From the NCBI GenBank assembly GCA_963711455.1, contig CAVQEH010000006.1, positions 806,001 to 870,000 on the forward strand: 64,000 nt of DNA, written 5' to 3'. Both the position numbers and the translations under genes were made by a program. Below, piece by piece: positions 8,540 to 18,000 of the stretch (position 1 is the stretch's first letter; each line of letters opens with the position of its first letter). This stretch comes from DATFVA01 sp963711455. Lineage in GTDB: Bacteria > Bacteroidota > Ignavibacteria > Ignavibacteriales > Ignavibacteriaceae. Under the pieces are notes generated by a model, which ran no database searches, had not been told where the DNA came from, and saw only the letters and a program-made list of their open reading frames with translations.

Positions 8540-11500
8540 ATGAGAAAAACTCTTCTATTAACATTGTTATTATTTAGCACTGGTATGGTTATGGCTCAAC
8601 AATATCCGCTTGTTACACTTCAGGATATTCAGTTTGTAGCCGATACCACAACCGATCCACCTTCACCGTTAAATGGTGATACGGTACAAGTCTCCGGATG
8701 TGTTTTGGTTTCCCCGTTAGTCGATCCAGGTACTGACAGACGTCCGATTATCTGGGCGGGCACCAGATGGGTTACTTATATTGAAGATTCAGACGGACAT
8801 GTTTATGGCGGATTAAATATTCTCCAGGATGATACTTCAGAAGTTCCCGGTCAACAAACATATTTCGATTTAATAGATACAGCACAAATTGTGACATTTA
8901 CAGGAGTTGTTACTGAATATTATACTTCAACAGAACTGGTTGAACTGGTAACCCCCACTTCACCGATTATTATTAATGGTTCGATGCCTAAAAGACCCGA
9001 TCCTATTGTATTACAAGTATCCGATTTTGATAATAACGGAGTCTATAACTTTGCTTCTGAAAAATATGAAAATATGTACGTTGAATTCAGAAATGTCAAT
9101 ACCAGTGATCGAAATACATCCACCGGCACTTTTAATTTTCATGATGCAGCAGGTAATACTATGCATATGTGGGATCAGTCAGGTTATTTCACATTAAGAA
9201 GCTATAGACTAACAGGTTTAACAAATTATGATCCGCCGCAGAACGGAACAACACTATCATATATTAGAGGTGTAATAACTACCCGCACAGATGGTTATTA
9301 TATTGTACCGATGTATCCAGGCGATATTGGTCCTATTAATCAATTGCCTCCATCAATTATGACAATCCGCAGGGACGCTGCTGTAATCATACCGGACCAG
9401 GCTGTAGAGGTATCAGCAAAAATAAGGGATCTGGACGGAACAGTACAGGAAAGCAGGTTGTATTTCAGGGTTGATGGCGGACAGCGATTAATACTTCCTA
9501 TGACTTTTGACGCTACAGATACAACTTATCGTGCAACTATTCCAGGTATAATTAGCGACTCTTCAATTGTCGATTTCTATATATGGGCCAAAGATAATGA
9601 TAACAATGTAAGCATAAATCCTGTCGATACGGTTCACAATAATTATTTTTATCTTGTATTGAATAGACCTGTAGGCATCCGCGATGTTCAGTACAGTCCT
9701 TTTGGAGGAGGTTACAGCGGATATACAAATTATAATGTCACTTTAACCGGAGTGGTAACATCAGATACTTCGGATATAAAAGGTTATGGTTCCAGCTCAT
9801 TCCTCAGAAGCTATATTCAGGATGGAACAGGTCCCTGGAGCGGTATAGAATTCAGTTTTGGTGGTTCACTGGGAACAGAATTGTTTTCCCTGAAGCGTGG
9901 TGATAAAGTATCTCTAACAGGTACCATTCAGGAATCTTACGGCATTACATTAATAAACAATGTTACATCAGTTGTTGTTCATGGATTTTACTATCCTCTT
10001 CCCGATCCTCAAATTATCACCACCGGGGAAATAGGATTGTTAGGAGACGGTGAAGTTGCTAAAGAACAATGGGAAAGTGTACTAGTTGAATATAATAATC
10101 CTACTATTACAAATATCAATGCTGACAGTGGAATTGGCAACTATGGAGAAATCCTTGTTAATGATGGGACGGGTGATACACGGGTGGAACTTGAAGACGG
10201 CAATAACTCCTACCATAATGGATCCGGAGAACCCGGCAGCATTCCCTTACAGGAGGGGGCTCAATTTGAAAAATTAAGGGGAATAATGTATTATTCATTC
10301 AGCAACTATAAACTTGTACCTAGAAAGGATGATGATTTTGTCGGGTATGCACCTGCTGTCTTCCTGATAGGAGTAGATGTTTCAAACGGTTGGAATATGG
10401 TGTCCGTACCGGGAATACATCCGGTTGGAATGGATGTAACTAATTGGTGGACAGATCTTACAGGTACAGTTTATAAGTTTGTCCCTGGTTCCGGTTACAG
10501 CGGTATAACGACCACAATACCAGGAGAAGGATACTGGATGAAAAATGTTGGTGCTGAGACATATATTTATCCCGCAATACAATTTGTAACCCACGATCCG
10601 ATAAGCGCAGCACAGGGATGGAATATGATCGGTGGATATGAAGATTTTGTCAATGCAACAGCATTAACAACTACACCTCCGGGACAAATAGTTTACCCGA
10701 TCTATAAGTATATACCAGGCTTGGGTTACCAGACTGCATCAACATTAGTTCCGTGTTACGGTTATTGGGTGAAAGTTTCATCAGGTTGTCAGATAAACAT
10801 ACCTGATTTACAGGTAAATGAAACCCGGAAGATAGTAGATTACTTCAAGGATGACCTGCCTACCGGTTTAGCAACCACAGGTTGCCCGGCAGGCCTGCCT
10901 TTAAGTAAGGTAAACTGGGGAAAAATAACAATAACAGATGCAAGCGGAAGCAGCTATACGTTGTATGCAGTAAAGGGAGACTCGCCTAATGGCGGAGCAA
11001 TAGTAGACCTCAACCAGTACGAACTACCTCCGGTACCACCTGCAGGAGTATTCGATGTAAGATACTCAAGAGGAAGGGTAGCAGAAGATATAAATAGTTC
11101 TGTCCAGAGTATAGATTTGAGAGGAGTGACTTATCCCGTAAAAGTTAAGGCGGACGGAATTGATATCAGGCTTCAGGATATAACCGGAAGAGAGATTAAT
11201 ACAAATATTAAGTCTGGTGAAGCGATTACGATCAGCAATCCGAAGATAGATAAGCTTATGGTGGAAGGTAAGTTACTCCCTGACAAGTATTCACTTGAGC
11301 AGAACTTTCCCAACCCATTCAATCCGACCACTACGATCCGATTCTCACTTCCTAAAGAAGTTCGCGTTAATCTTTCTCTGTATAATATACTTGGCGAAAA
11401 AGTTAAGGAACTGAAAAATGAAGTAATGAAACCGGGAAACTACGTAGTTAATTTTAATGCGAATGCTTTAGCTTCAGGAGTCTACTTCTACAGGATTAAA

Positions 11501-11545
11501 GCCGGTGATTTTGTTTCGACAAAGAAAATGATCCTCCTGCGTTAA
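8540..11545 (+). CDS. Exported OB-fold-like protein with shared module and T9SS sorting domain
   Basis: 1001 residues with a clear signal peptide (MRKTLLLTLLLFSTGMVMAQ) and GGAGGG six bases before the ATG. The first 600 residues hold two beta-rich regions: about 20-270, beginning 'YPLVTLQDIQFV', and about 375-600, with 'TLTGVVTSD', 'SYIQDGTG' and 'GDKVSLTGTIQE'. These look like the DUF5689/OB-fold nucleic-acid-binding-like domains found in secreted bacteroidete proteins. They are separated by an Ig-like region. The shared GWNMVS module follows, then the sorting domain (YSLEQNFPNPFNP...). The last codons are unusual: a palindromic element supplies the final Arg and the stop codon (see 11536-11571), and an in-frame palindrome lies at 10857-10899. 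No enzymatic motif is seen; a binding or surface role is inference. Confidence 0.82.
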   Translation: MRKTLLLTLLLFSTGMVMAQQYPLVTLQDIQFVADTTTDPPSPLNGDTVQVSGCVLVSPLVDPGTDRRPIIWAGTRWVTYIEDSDGHVYGGLNILQDDTSEVPGQQTYFDLIDTAQIVTFTGVVTEYYTSTELVELVTPTSPIIINGSMPKRPDPIVLQVSDFDNNGVYNFASEKYENMYVEFRNVNTSDRNTSTGTFNFHDAAGNTMHMWDQSGYFTLRSYRLTGLTNYDPPQNGTTLSYIRGVITTRTDGYYIVPMYPGDIGPINQLPPSIMTIRRDAAVIIPDQAVEVSAKIRDLDGTVQESRLYFRVDGGQRLILPMTFDATDTTYRATIPGIISDSSIVDFYIWAKDNDNNVSINPVDTVHNNYFYLVLNRPVGIRDVQYSPFGGGYSGYTNYNVTLTGVVTSDTSDIKGYGSSSFLRSYIQDGTGPWSGIEFSFGGSLGTELFSLKRGDKVSLTGTIQESYGITLINNVTSVVVHGFYYPLPDPQIITTGEIGLLGDGEVAKEQWESVLVEYNNPTITNINADSGIGNYGEILVNDGTGDTRVELEDGNNSYHNGSGEPGSIPLQEGAQFEKLRGIMYYSFSNYKLVPRKDDDFVGYAPAVFLIGVDVSNGWNMVSVPGIHPVGMDVTNWWTDLTGTVYKFVPGSGYSGITTTIPGEGYWMKNVGAETYIYPAIQFVTHDPISAAQGWNMIGGYEDFVNATALTTTPPGQIVYPIYKYIPGLGYQTASTLVPCYGYWVKVSSGCQINIPDLQVNETRKIVDYFKDDLPTGLATTGCPAGLPLSKVNWGKITITDASGSSYTLYAVKGDSPNGGAIVDLNQYELPPVPPAGVFDVRYSRGRVAEDINSSVQSIDLRGVTYPVKVKADGIDIRLQDITGREINTNIKSGEAITISNPKIDKLMVEGKLLPDKYSLEQNFPNPFNPTTTIRFSLPKEVRVNLSLYNILGEKVKELKNEVMKPGNYVVNFNANALASGVYFYRIKAGDFVSTKKMILLR
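10857..10899 (+). repeat. GC-rich palindromic element inserted in frame
   Basis: The outer arms are CCTGCC and GGCAGG, and the inner arms GCAACC and GGTTGC flank ACA. It adds the residues around 'TGLATTGCPAGLP' between DDLP and SKVNWG. The paralogue starting at 29198 reads DDLPISQVNWG at this position, so the extra residues come from the element. Confidence 0.75.
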
Positions 11546-11571
11546 TCCGCCGCGGCGGATCGGCGGACAGG
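11536..11571 (+). repeat. Palindromic element that replaced the stop codon
   Basis: CCTG and CAGG bound an inner perfect 14-base palindrome, TCCGCCGCGGCGGA (11546-11559). The element supplies the host gene's last codons, CGT TAA. Just downstream a sequence resembling the ancestral end (TTGTTGAAGTAGCTCG) remains, like the intact end of the gene finishing at 8162 (CTGTTGAAATAGCTCA). The same event is seen at 18088-18121. Confidence 0.8.
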
Positions 11572-11583
11572 TTTTGTTGAAGT

Positions 11584-11660
11584 AGCTCGTTCACAGTGTT
11601 ACCCCTGCGCTGTGATGGAAAAGAGCAAAGCCCTCTAACAACCCCGTTAGAGGGTTTTTA
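11584..11660 (+). terminator. 3' structured element and intrinsic terminator
   Basis: GCTC and GAGC enclose CACAG/CTGTG with loop TGTTACCCCTGCG. The terminator is CCCTCTAAC (11631-11639) with GTTAGAGGG (11646-11654), followed by TTTTTA. Compared with 8162-8233, the inner and terminator stems use different paired bases, while the ACCCCTG loop is kept. Confidence 0.85.
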
Positions 11661-11690
11661 ATATTAACTGTTGACTATAAAAAATATTTA

Positions 11691-11790
11691 TTGCAAATTC
11701 AGAGCACTGATTTTTCTCTATGGTGAGGGTGAGGTTATAGAGCAAGGCTGCGGTTATAATCCGGAGTATACATTTCGAATACCCTTCTGA
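11691..11790 (+). promoter_or_regulatory. Conserved leader element, copy 3
   Basis: CTCTAT (from 11716) pairs with ATAGAG (to 11742) around the conserved GGTGAGGGTGAG loop; ATACATTTCGAA follows. It ends about 50 bases before the proposed ACG start at 11838, the same spacing as copy 1. The stem is one pair longer than in copies 1 and 2, so the pairing is maintained. Confidence 0.6.
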
Positions 11791-11837
11791 TATTAAGAGA
11801 TTGAAATGACAATATAAATTTCAAAAGGAGGATTTTT

Positions 11838-13343
11838 ACGCGAACCTTTTTACAACCTTTTGTTTTATTTCTTCTTCTTTCCCAAACGATATCCCCTCAG
11901 TGGTACCAGCAAAATAGCGGTACAACAAACACGCTTATGGGAGTTTCCTTTTCTGATCAAAATACCGGGACTGCTGTGGGTATAAATGGCACAATACTCA
12001 GAACAACTGATGGAGGCACTAACTGGTTTCCCCAGTTAAGCGGTATAACAGACTGGTTTAATAGTGTTTGTTTTACAGATGCCAATACCGGAACTGTTGT
12101 CAGCGCTACCGGAAATATATTGAGAACAACTGATGGAGGTACAACCTGGATTTTACAAACAAGCCCGGTATATAGCAACTTTTGGAGTGTATGTTTTACT
12201 GATGCCGATAATGGAACAGCAGTCGGATCGGAGGGAAAAATCGTCAGAACAACAAATGGCGGGACAACCTGGTCTTTACAATCAAGCGGCACAACAGTGT
12301 GGTTGAACAGGGTTTCATTTACAGATCCCGATAACGGTACGGTTGTGGGAGATTATGGCACAATACTCAGAACTACAAACGGGGGAATTAATTGGATTAA
12401 CCAATCAATTGCAACATCGGATGCACTTTGGGGAGTTTCATTTACTGATGCAAATACCGGAACTGTTGTTGGTGCCGGCGGGATTATCCTCCGAACTACA
12501 AACGGGGGAGCAAGCTGGGTTTCACAAACAAGCGGAATAATGAATTTTTTTTATGGCGGAGTTTCTTTTACCGATACAAATAATGGAACTGCTGTCGGAG
12601 ACAACGGCGCCATCATTAGAACCAGTGACGGGGGAACAACCTGGACTATACAAACATACGGAACAACAAATATATTGTATGGTGTTTCTTTTACAGATGC
12701 CGATTATGGAACGGTTGTCGGCGATAACGGCATAATACTCAGAACAACAAATGGCGGAGTGCCTGTAGAATTAACTTTTTTTACCGCTTCTTATGGACAT
12801 AATGCTGTTAATTTAAACTGGACAACGGCAACGGAGATTAACAATCGCGGATTTGAAATACAGAGGTCGGCAAATAAACAAGCCTGGTCAATAATTGGTT
12901 TTGTAGAAGGAAATGGAACAACTACAGAACCAAAATTTTATTCATTTAAGGATAAAGATATTACTACAGGTACTTACAAATACCGTCTCAGGCAAATTGA
13001 TTTTGATGGAACATTTACATACCTGCCAACCGGACAGGCAGGTTCAAAAGAAATAGAAGCTGCAGTTGATTTTACTCCTAAGGAATTTGCGCTGTATCAG
13101 AATTATCCCAACCCATTCAATCCGACAACAATAATAAGGTTCTCGATACCTGAAGCTCAACAGGTTACAGTAGATATATACAATGTGTTGGGGCAGAAAG
13201 TAATTGAACTTGTAGACCAAAAGTTAGAAGCAGGAAAATACAGCTACGAATGGAATGCAAAGAACTATGCATCGGGAATATATATATATCAAATAAATAC
13301 AGAGAAATTCGTTTCATTAAAGAAGATGTTGCTGCTTAAATAA
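11838..13343 (+). CDS. Exported seven-bladed YCF48-type propeller with T9SS sorting domain; likely ACG start
   Basis: The first ATG of the frame (11937) falls inside the first propeller blade, so it cannot be the real start. Extending upstream gives a signal peptide (TRTFLQPFVLFLLLSQTISPQ) and the mature start QWYQQN, matching AQWYWQN of the related gene at 21885. The codon at 11838 is ACG, preceded by AAAGGAGG and a six-base spacer, so ACG is the probable initiation codon. The protein has seven repeats of about 41 residues (pattern VSFTDxNxGTxVGxxGxILRTTxGGxxW), the YCF48/photosystem-II-assembly-factor-like fold, then an FN3-like linker and the sorting domain (FALYQNYPNPFNP...). Ligand unknown; surface binding is inferred. 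It carries an in-frame palindrome at 13022-13042. Confidence 0.85.
   Translation, partial: TRTFLQPFVLFLLLSQTISPQWYQQNSGTTNTLMGVSFSDQNTGTAVGINGTILRTTDGGTNWFPQLSGITDWFNSVCFTDANTGTVVSATGNILRTTDGGTTWILQTSPVYSNFWSVCFTDADNGTAVGSEGKIVRTTNGGTTWSLQSSGTTVWLNRVSFTDPDNGTVVGDYGTILRTTNGGINWINQSIATSDALWGVSFTDANTGTVVGAGGIILRTTNGGASWVSQTSGIMNFFYGGVSFTDTNNGTAVGDNGAIIRTSDGGTTWTIQTYGTTNILYGVSFTDADYGTVVGDNGIILRTTNGGVPVELTFFTASYGHNAVNLNWTTATEINNRGFEIQRSANKQAWSIIGFVEGNGTTTEPKFYSFKDKDITTGTYKYRLRQIDFDGTFTYLPTGQAGSKEIEAAVDFTPKEFALYQNYPNPFNPTTIIRFSIPEAQQVTVDIYNVLGQKVIELVDQKLEAGKYSYEWNAKNYASGIYIYQINTEKFVSLKKMLLLK
13022..13042 (+). repeat. Palindromic element in frame
   Basis: CCTGCC (13022-13027) and GGCAGG (13037-13042) flank a nine-base loop. 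It encodes LPTGQAG just before SKEIE, where the homologous linker of the gene at 21885 has no such residues. Confidence 0.7.
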
Positions 13344-13356
13344 TTAATTTGGATTG

Positions 13357-13380
13357 CAGCCTTGTTATTAAGCAAGGCTG
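13357..13380 (+). terminator. Hairpin between two sorting-domain genes
   Basis: CAGCCTTG (13357-13364) and CAAGGCTG (13373-13380) form a perfect 8-bp stem. No T run follows, so it may be an RNA processing or partial termination signal between the co-directional genes ending at 13343 and starting at 13420. A similar hairpin lies at 37348-37375 before the paralogue of the second gene. Confidence 0.45.
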
Positions 13381-13419
13381 ATGTAATAATATAAATGGAT
13401 CTAGTAGTAGGAACTTACT

Positions 13420-14589
13420 ATGCAAAAAATATTTTCAATTATTTGCTTTGTGCTATTGAGTGTAACGATTGTCTTAGGACAGGCTGCTGTAGACATTCCA
13501 ATGTCAGCCTCAGATGGTTCAGCAACAATTCAACTTGCAGTTGGATTGGATTTAACTGCAACCGACTGTATTGACCCGGCATTGGGAGAAAGTGATCTCC
13601 CCCCATTCCCGCCACAAGGTGTATTCGAATTCAGATTTGATCTGGAACCGTACTGTGGAGAAGCATTATCGTCATATAAGGATTATCGAAATGCACCGTC
13701 ATTTCCATTTATGGATACAGTTCAGCATAGAATGATATGGCAGAGAAGCGCATTCGGATTGGATATAAATATCCAGTATAATCTGCTAAATAATTCGTCG
13801 ATGGTAATACAGGATGAATTCGGTGGGATATTATTGAACATAGGACCATTTCAAGGTCAGGGAACGGCAACAATACCAGGTTCAGTTCCTCTATCCTCCG
13901 CATTTCTGAAAATGATATATAATGGTATAATTCCTGTCCCGGTAGAACTGTCAGCATTTACAGCAGATGTTGTTGGAGAAGGAGTTCTGTTAAACTGGAT
14001 AACAGCAACAGAAACAAACAACCGTGGTTTTGAAATTCAAAGATTGCAAGATTACAAAATTGAAAAATTTCAAGGCCTCCCTGACGGTGAGGCAGGATGG
14101 AAAGCAATTGGATTTGTGCAGGGCTTTGGAACTACAACAGAACCAAAGTCATATTCATTTACTGATGAGAATGTTACAACAGGCACTCCTGCCTGCCAAC
14201 CGTTGGTTGGTAAACCGGCAGGCAGGTACAAATACCGTCTGAAGCAAATTGATTTTGATGGCACATTCCAATACTCCCGTGAGATAGAGGTAAAAGCAGG
14301 AAATCTACCTGATAGATACTCATTGTCTCAAAATTATCCTAATCCATTTAATCCTTCAACAATAATAGAATATAGTATTCCTAAGTCAGGTAAGGTAACA
14401 ATAAAAATATATGATCTTATCGGAAGGGAAGTAAGGGCCCTGGTAAACGGAGAAGTTCAACAGGGAACACATAAAATAGAGTGGGATGGATTGAATAATG
14501 AGGGAAGACAGATGAGCTCCGGCACCTATATATACAGGATAGTTTCAGGAGATTTCATTCAGACAAAGAAGATGATTCTTTTAAAATAG
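13420..14589 (+). CDS. Exported protein of unknown function with T9SS sorting domain (paralogue of 37444 gene)
   Basis: 389 residues with signal peptide (MQKIFSIICFVLLSVTIVLGQ) and AGGA seven bases before the ATG. The N-terminal 160 residues (IPMSASDGSATIQLAVGLDL..., FEFRFDLEPYCGEALSSY) match no family I can name. They are about 80-85% identical to the gene at 37444-38544. An FN3-like linker (TATETNNRGFEIQR) and the sorting domain (YSLSQNYPNPFNPST) follow. Two palindromic elements interrupt the linker in frame, at 14076-14096 and 14188-14226, and neither is present in the paralogue. The gene lies 76 bases behind the propeller gene and probably shares its transcript. Confidence 0.8.
   Translation: MQKIFSIICFVLLSVTIVLGQAAVDIPMSASDGSATIQLAVGLDLTATDCIDPALGESDLPPFPPQGVFEFRFDLEPYCGEALSSYKDYRNAPSFPFMDTVQHRMIWQRSAFGLDINIQYNLLNNSSMVIQDEFGGILLNIGPFQGQGTATIPGSVPLSSAFLKMIYNGIIPVPVELSAFTADVVGEGVLLNWITATETNNRGFEIQRLQDYKIEKFQGLPDGEAGWKAIGFVQGFGTTTEPKSYSFTDENVTTGTPACQPLVGKPAGRYKYRLKQIDFDGTFQYSREIEVKAGNLPDRYSLSQNYPNPFNPSTIIEYSIPKSGKVTIKIYDLIGREVRALVNGEVQQGTHKIEWDGLNNEGRQMSSGTYIYRIVSGDFIQTKKMILLK
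14076..14096 (+). repeat. Degenerate palindromic element in frame
   Basis: CCTCCC (14076-14081) and GGCAGG (14091-14096) surround TGACGGTGA. It encodes LPDGEAG within a stretch absent from the paralogue at 37444. One arm has a mismatch, so it is an older or decayed copy. Confidence 0.6.
14188..14226 (+). repeat. Perfect palindromic element, 39 bp, in frame
   Basis: CCTGCCTGCC (14188-14197) and GGCAGGCAGG (14217-14226) are perfect 10-base inverted repeats around a 19-base centre containing GGTTGGTAAACC. The 39 bp equal 13 codons and keep the frame. The paralogue reads TGTYTYRLKQ, while here 13 residues separate TGT from YKYRLKQ. The same centre recurs in the non-coding copy at 39112-39155. 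Confidence 0.88.
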
Positions 14590-14664
14590 CTCGTTCACAG
14601 TGTTACCCCTGCTCTGTGATGGAAAAGAGCAAAGCCCTCTAACAACCCCGTTAGAGGGTTTTTA
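14588..14664 (+). terminator. 3' structured element and intrinsic terminator
   Basis: It is almost identical to 11584-11660: GCTC/GAGC and CACAG/CTGTG stems with TGTTACCCCTGC, then CCCTCTAAC (14635-14643) and GTTAGAGGG (14650-14658) with a T run. It directly follows the stop codon at 14589. Confidence 0.85.
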
Positions 14665-15013
14665 ATTTCATCATACTATATGTAAAAATTAACCTGAATG
14701 ACCAAAGTTCCCTGTAAAATCGAATCTTTCAATAAGAATATTGGATTATAGGCAAATTTAAGGGGTGGTACTATAATTGCGCAGAATTACGTGTCTGGTT
14801 AGTTAAGGTTCTGCCACGACACGTTTATCATAAATTAATGTCGGGATAGGAAGTTAAGCGGAGTATCCTGTTCCAGTACTCAATAATAATTAATAATCAA
14901 TCATAAGCCATTTCTATAAATGTCTGAATGCGGCCGGATGCTTATCGAATATTACAAAATATAAGCTCTCCCTGCACAATCGTATTTTTATTTCCTTAAT
15001 ATAGGGTTTTGAT
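14665..15013 (+). other. Intergenic region before the C39-like protein gene
   Basis: No gene is seen. ACGTGTC (14789-14795) and GACACGT (14818-14824) form an inverted repeat. A motif AAATTTAAGGGGTGGTA near 14754-14770 closely resembles the reverse complement of sequence near 24522-24539. AGGG lies seven bases before the ATG at 15014. This region lacks the leader hairpin found upstream of the three preceding units. Confidence 0.4.
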
Positions 15014-18000
15014 ATGAAAAATTTATTCATTCTTGTTTTGTTTTTAACCTCACTTCCGGGTCTTTTAGCACAGAATTTAAATAATAACGGTTTACATTCT
15101 TCAGGGGACAAAAATTATACAGTAAAAACGTTTTTAGATAAAGATGGAAAATCAATTGACGAAATTATAGTTCCTGGTTTACCGCCTGATAAATACAGAG
15201 CCCCTGTTGCAGCTCCAACCAGAACGGCTTTTCTATTGAGTAGTGTACCGGGGTACGATTGGTCCTTTGGCTGTTCGGCAACTTCGGCTGCTATGATTTC
15301 AGGTTACTACGATAATAATAATTATCCCGGTATGTATACCGGTCCGGCTAACGGTGGTGTTGCACCAATGAATAATAGTGTTTGGGGAACTGTTATTATA
15401 AATGGAGAAGTCAGAAGTCAGTGCCCTTTAAGTGCCACACGGCAGGGTGTAGATGGCAGAATTACACGGGGGAGTGTGGATGATTACTGGATTCAGTATA
15501 ATAATTGCGATGATGATCCTTATATCCAGAATGGCTGGGTTGAACATACGGCAGGGGAATGTACGGGAGATTACATGGGTACTAATCAATCTGAGCTGCA
15601 GAATTGTGATGGATCAACTGTTTTCTATTTTTATACGGATGGAACTCCGTTATATGACTATACCGGGGGGGAACCGGGTATTCGCGATGGATGCCATGGT
15701 TTACGCTTATATTTTGAATCCAGGGGTTATTCAATAATTCAAAATTACTCACAGTATATTTATGGTTATAATGGAAATACATTGGGTTTCACATTTGCTC
15801 AATATAAACAGGAAATAGATGCGGGAAGACCTGTGCTTATACAGGTAAGCGGTCATACTATGATCGGGTTTGGTTATGATAATCCGAATGTTGTATATCT
15901 CCATGATACATGGGATTATTCTACGCATACAATGACCTGGGGAGGCAGCTATTCAGGTTTACAGCATTACGGTGTGGGAGTATTCCAGTTAGAACCGGTT
16001 TCTAACCAGATCCCGGTGATCTCAATAACTTTTCCAGGTAACGGGGCTGATTTTACTCAACCTGGTATTACGGTTACAGGCAATGCATCAGACCCGGATG
16101 GGAGTATAGATGAAGTGCAGGTCAGGTTAAACGGCGGCATCTGGGAGACTGCCGTGGGTACTAATAGCTGGTCGCATCCGGTTACTCTTTTGCAGGGTTC
16201 AAATCTAATTGAAGCCAGGGCAATTGATAATGCCGGTGATCCATCGGGTATTGCGCCTGTCACGGTAACATACACTCCTAACTCAGCTCCGACACTTACA
16301 TGGACGGGTGAGCAGGGTTATGAAACTGATGGAGTTAACCCGGATGAGGGTGATTCAACTTTAACGTTTACGTTCAGGGCAAAATACACTGATGTAGATG
16401 GGGACGCTCCTCTTACAGGATATCCAAAATTATATTTGAATAAAACCGGGAACCCTGTAACGGGAAGTCCGTTTACTATGAATGAAGGAAATTCATTACC
16501 ATTTACAACAGGAAGAATTTATACAATTGATATAAATGATCTGCAAGTCGGAACGGATTATACATATTACTTTGAAGCAAAGGATATAAATAACAATCCG
16601 GCAACCGGGGAAGCAACCATTGAACAAAACGGACCTGTTGTACTTCCTTTGCCGTCTTCTATCACGCTTATTCAACCATCAGCTAATATTACAGTTGAGC
16701 AGGGGGATCCGGTAACAATTGAATGGCAAACTATTAATCCGTCCGGATCCTCGGTATCACTGTTTATGGATACTGATAATAACTGGGGGAACGGGAATGA
16801 AACACCAATTGATATCTCCCTTCCGTTAAACGGCAGTTATGAATGGCATACCGGGGAGACAGCCCCGGGTATTTATTATATTGCCGGAACGGTACCTGAC
16901 GGGATTGAAAATCCATATGATTATGCTGAAGGGATTGTGACTATTATAAATACGTTTCAACTATCTGTTTCCGTATACGACGGCTGGAATATGGTATCGA
17001 TTCCCGGTTTACATCCTGTAGATCAGAATGTCGAAACCTGGTGGCCATATAAAAATCCTGCCGCCAATGTGTTCAGGTTTGAAGGTGTATATCAAATGGT
17101 TACTGAGGTAACGCCCGGAGTTGGTTACTGGATGAAAAATTCCGGTGACAGGATATATAATACGGGAGACGAATGGCCTGCAGATGGAATTCAAATTGTT
17201 TCGCACGATTTAATCAATACAACCCAGGGTTGGAATATGTTCGGCGGATATGAGGATACTATTAATGCAGCGGCACTGACATCCATACCCCCGGGCAAAA
17301 TAATTTTTCCTATTTACAGGTATGTTCCGGGTACCGGGTACCAGGCAGCAGACAAGGTAGTACCCGGATATGGATACTGGGTAAAGGTTTCTTCAGCCTG
17401 CCAGGTAATCATACCTGGTGCAATGGTAAAGGGTAATACCAGAATAAATGAATTTGTTAAGGATATCCGGGGAAAGATAATAATAACCGATGCAGCCGGA
17501 AGCAGCTATACACTGTATTCAGTAAAAGGTCAGGCAGACCTTAATAAATACGAACTCCCTCCTTTACCGCCGGCAGGACTGTTTGACGTAAGATTCGGAA
17601 GCGGCAGAGCAGCTGAAGATATAAACAGCGGCTTAAAAGCAATCGAGATGAGAGGAATAACATACCCTGTAAAGGTTAGAGCAGAAGGAATGGATATAAG
17701 GGTGCAGGATGCAACAGGGAAACTGGTAAATACAAACTTAAAGGATGGTGAAGAGATAATTATCTCTAATCCCGATATCGATAAAGTTATGGTATCAGGC
17801 GAACTTTTACCCGAAAAGTTTGCACTTGAACAAAACTATCCCAATCCTTTTAACCCCGACACAAAAATAATATATTCAATTCCACACTCATCTAGGGTAG
17901 TAATTAAAGTCTATGACCTTTTAGGTAATCACATAGAAACTTTAGTTAATGATGAGAAGATGGCTGGTACTTATGAGTTAACCTGGAATGCGGCTAATCT

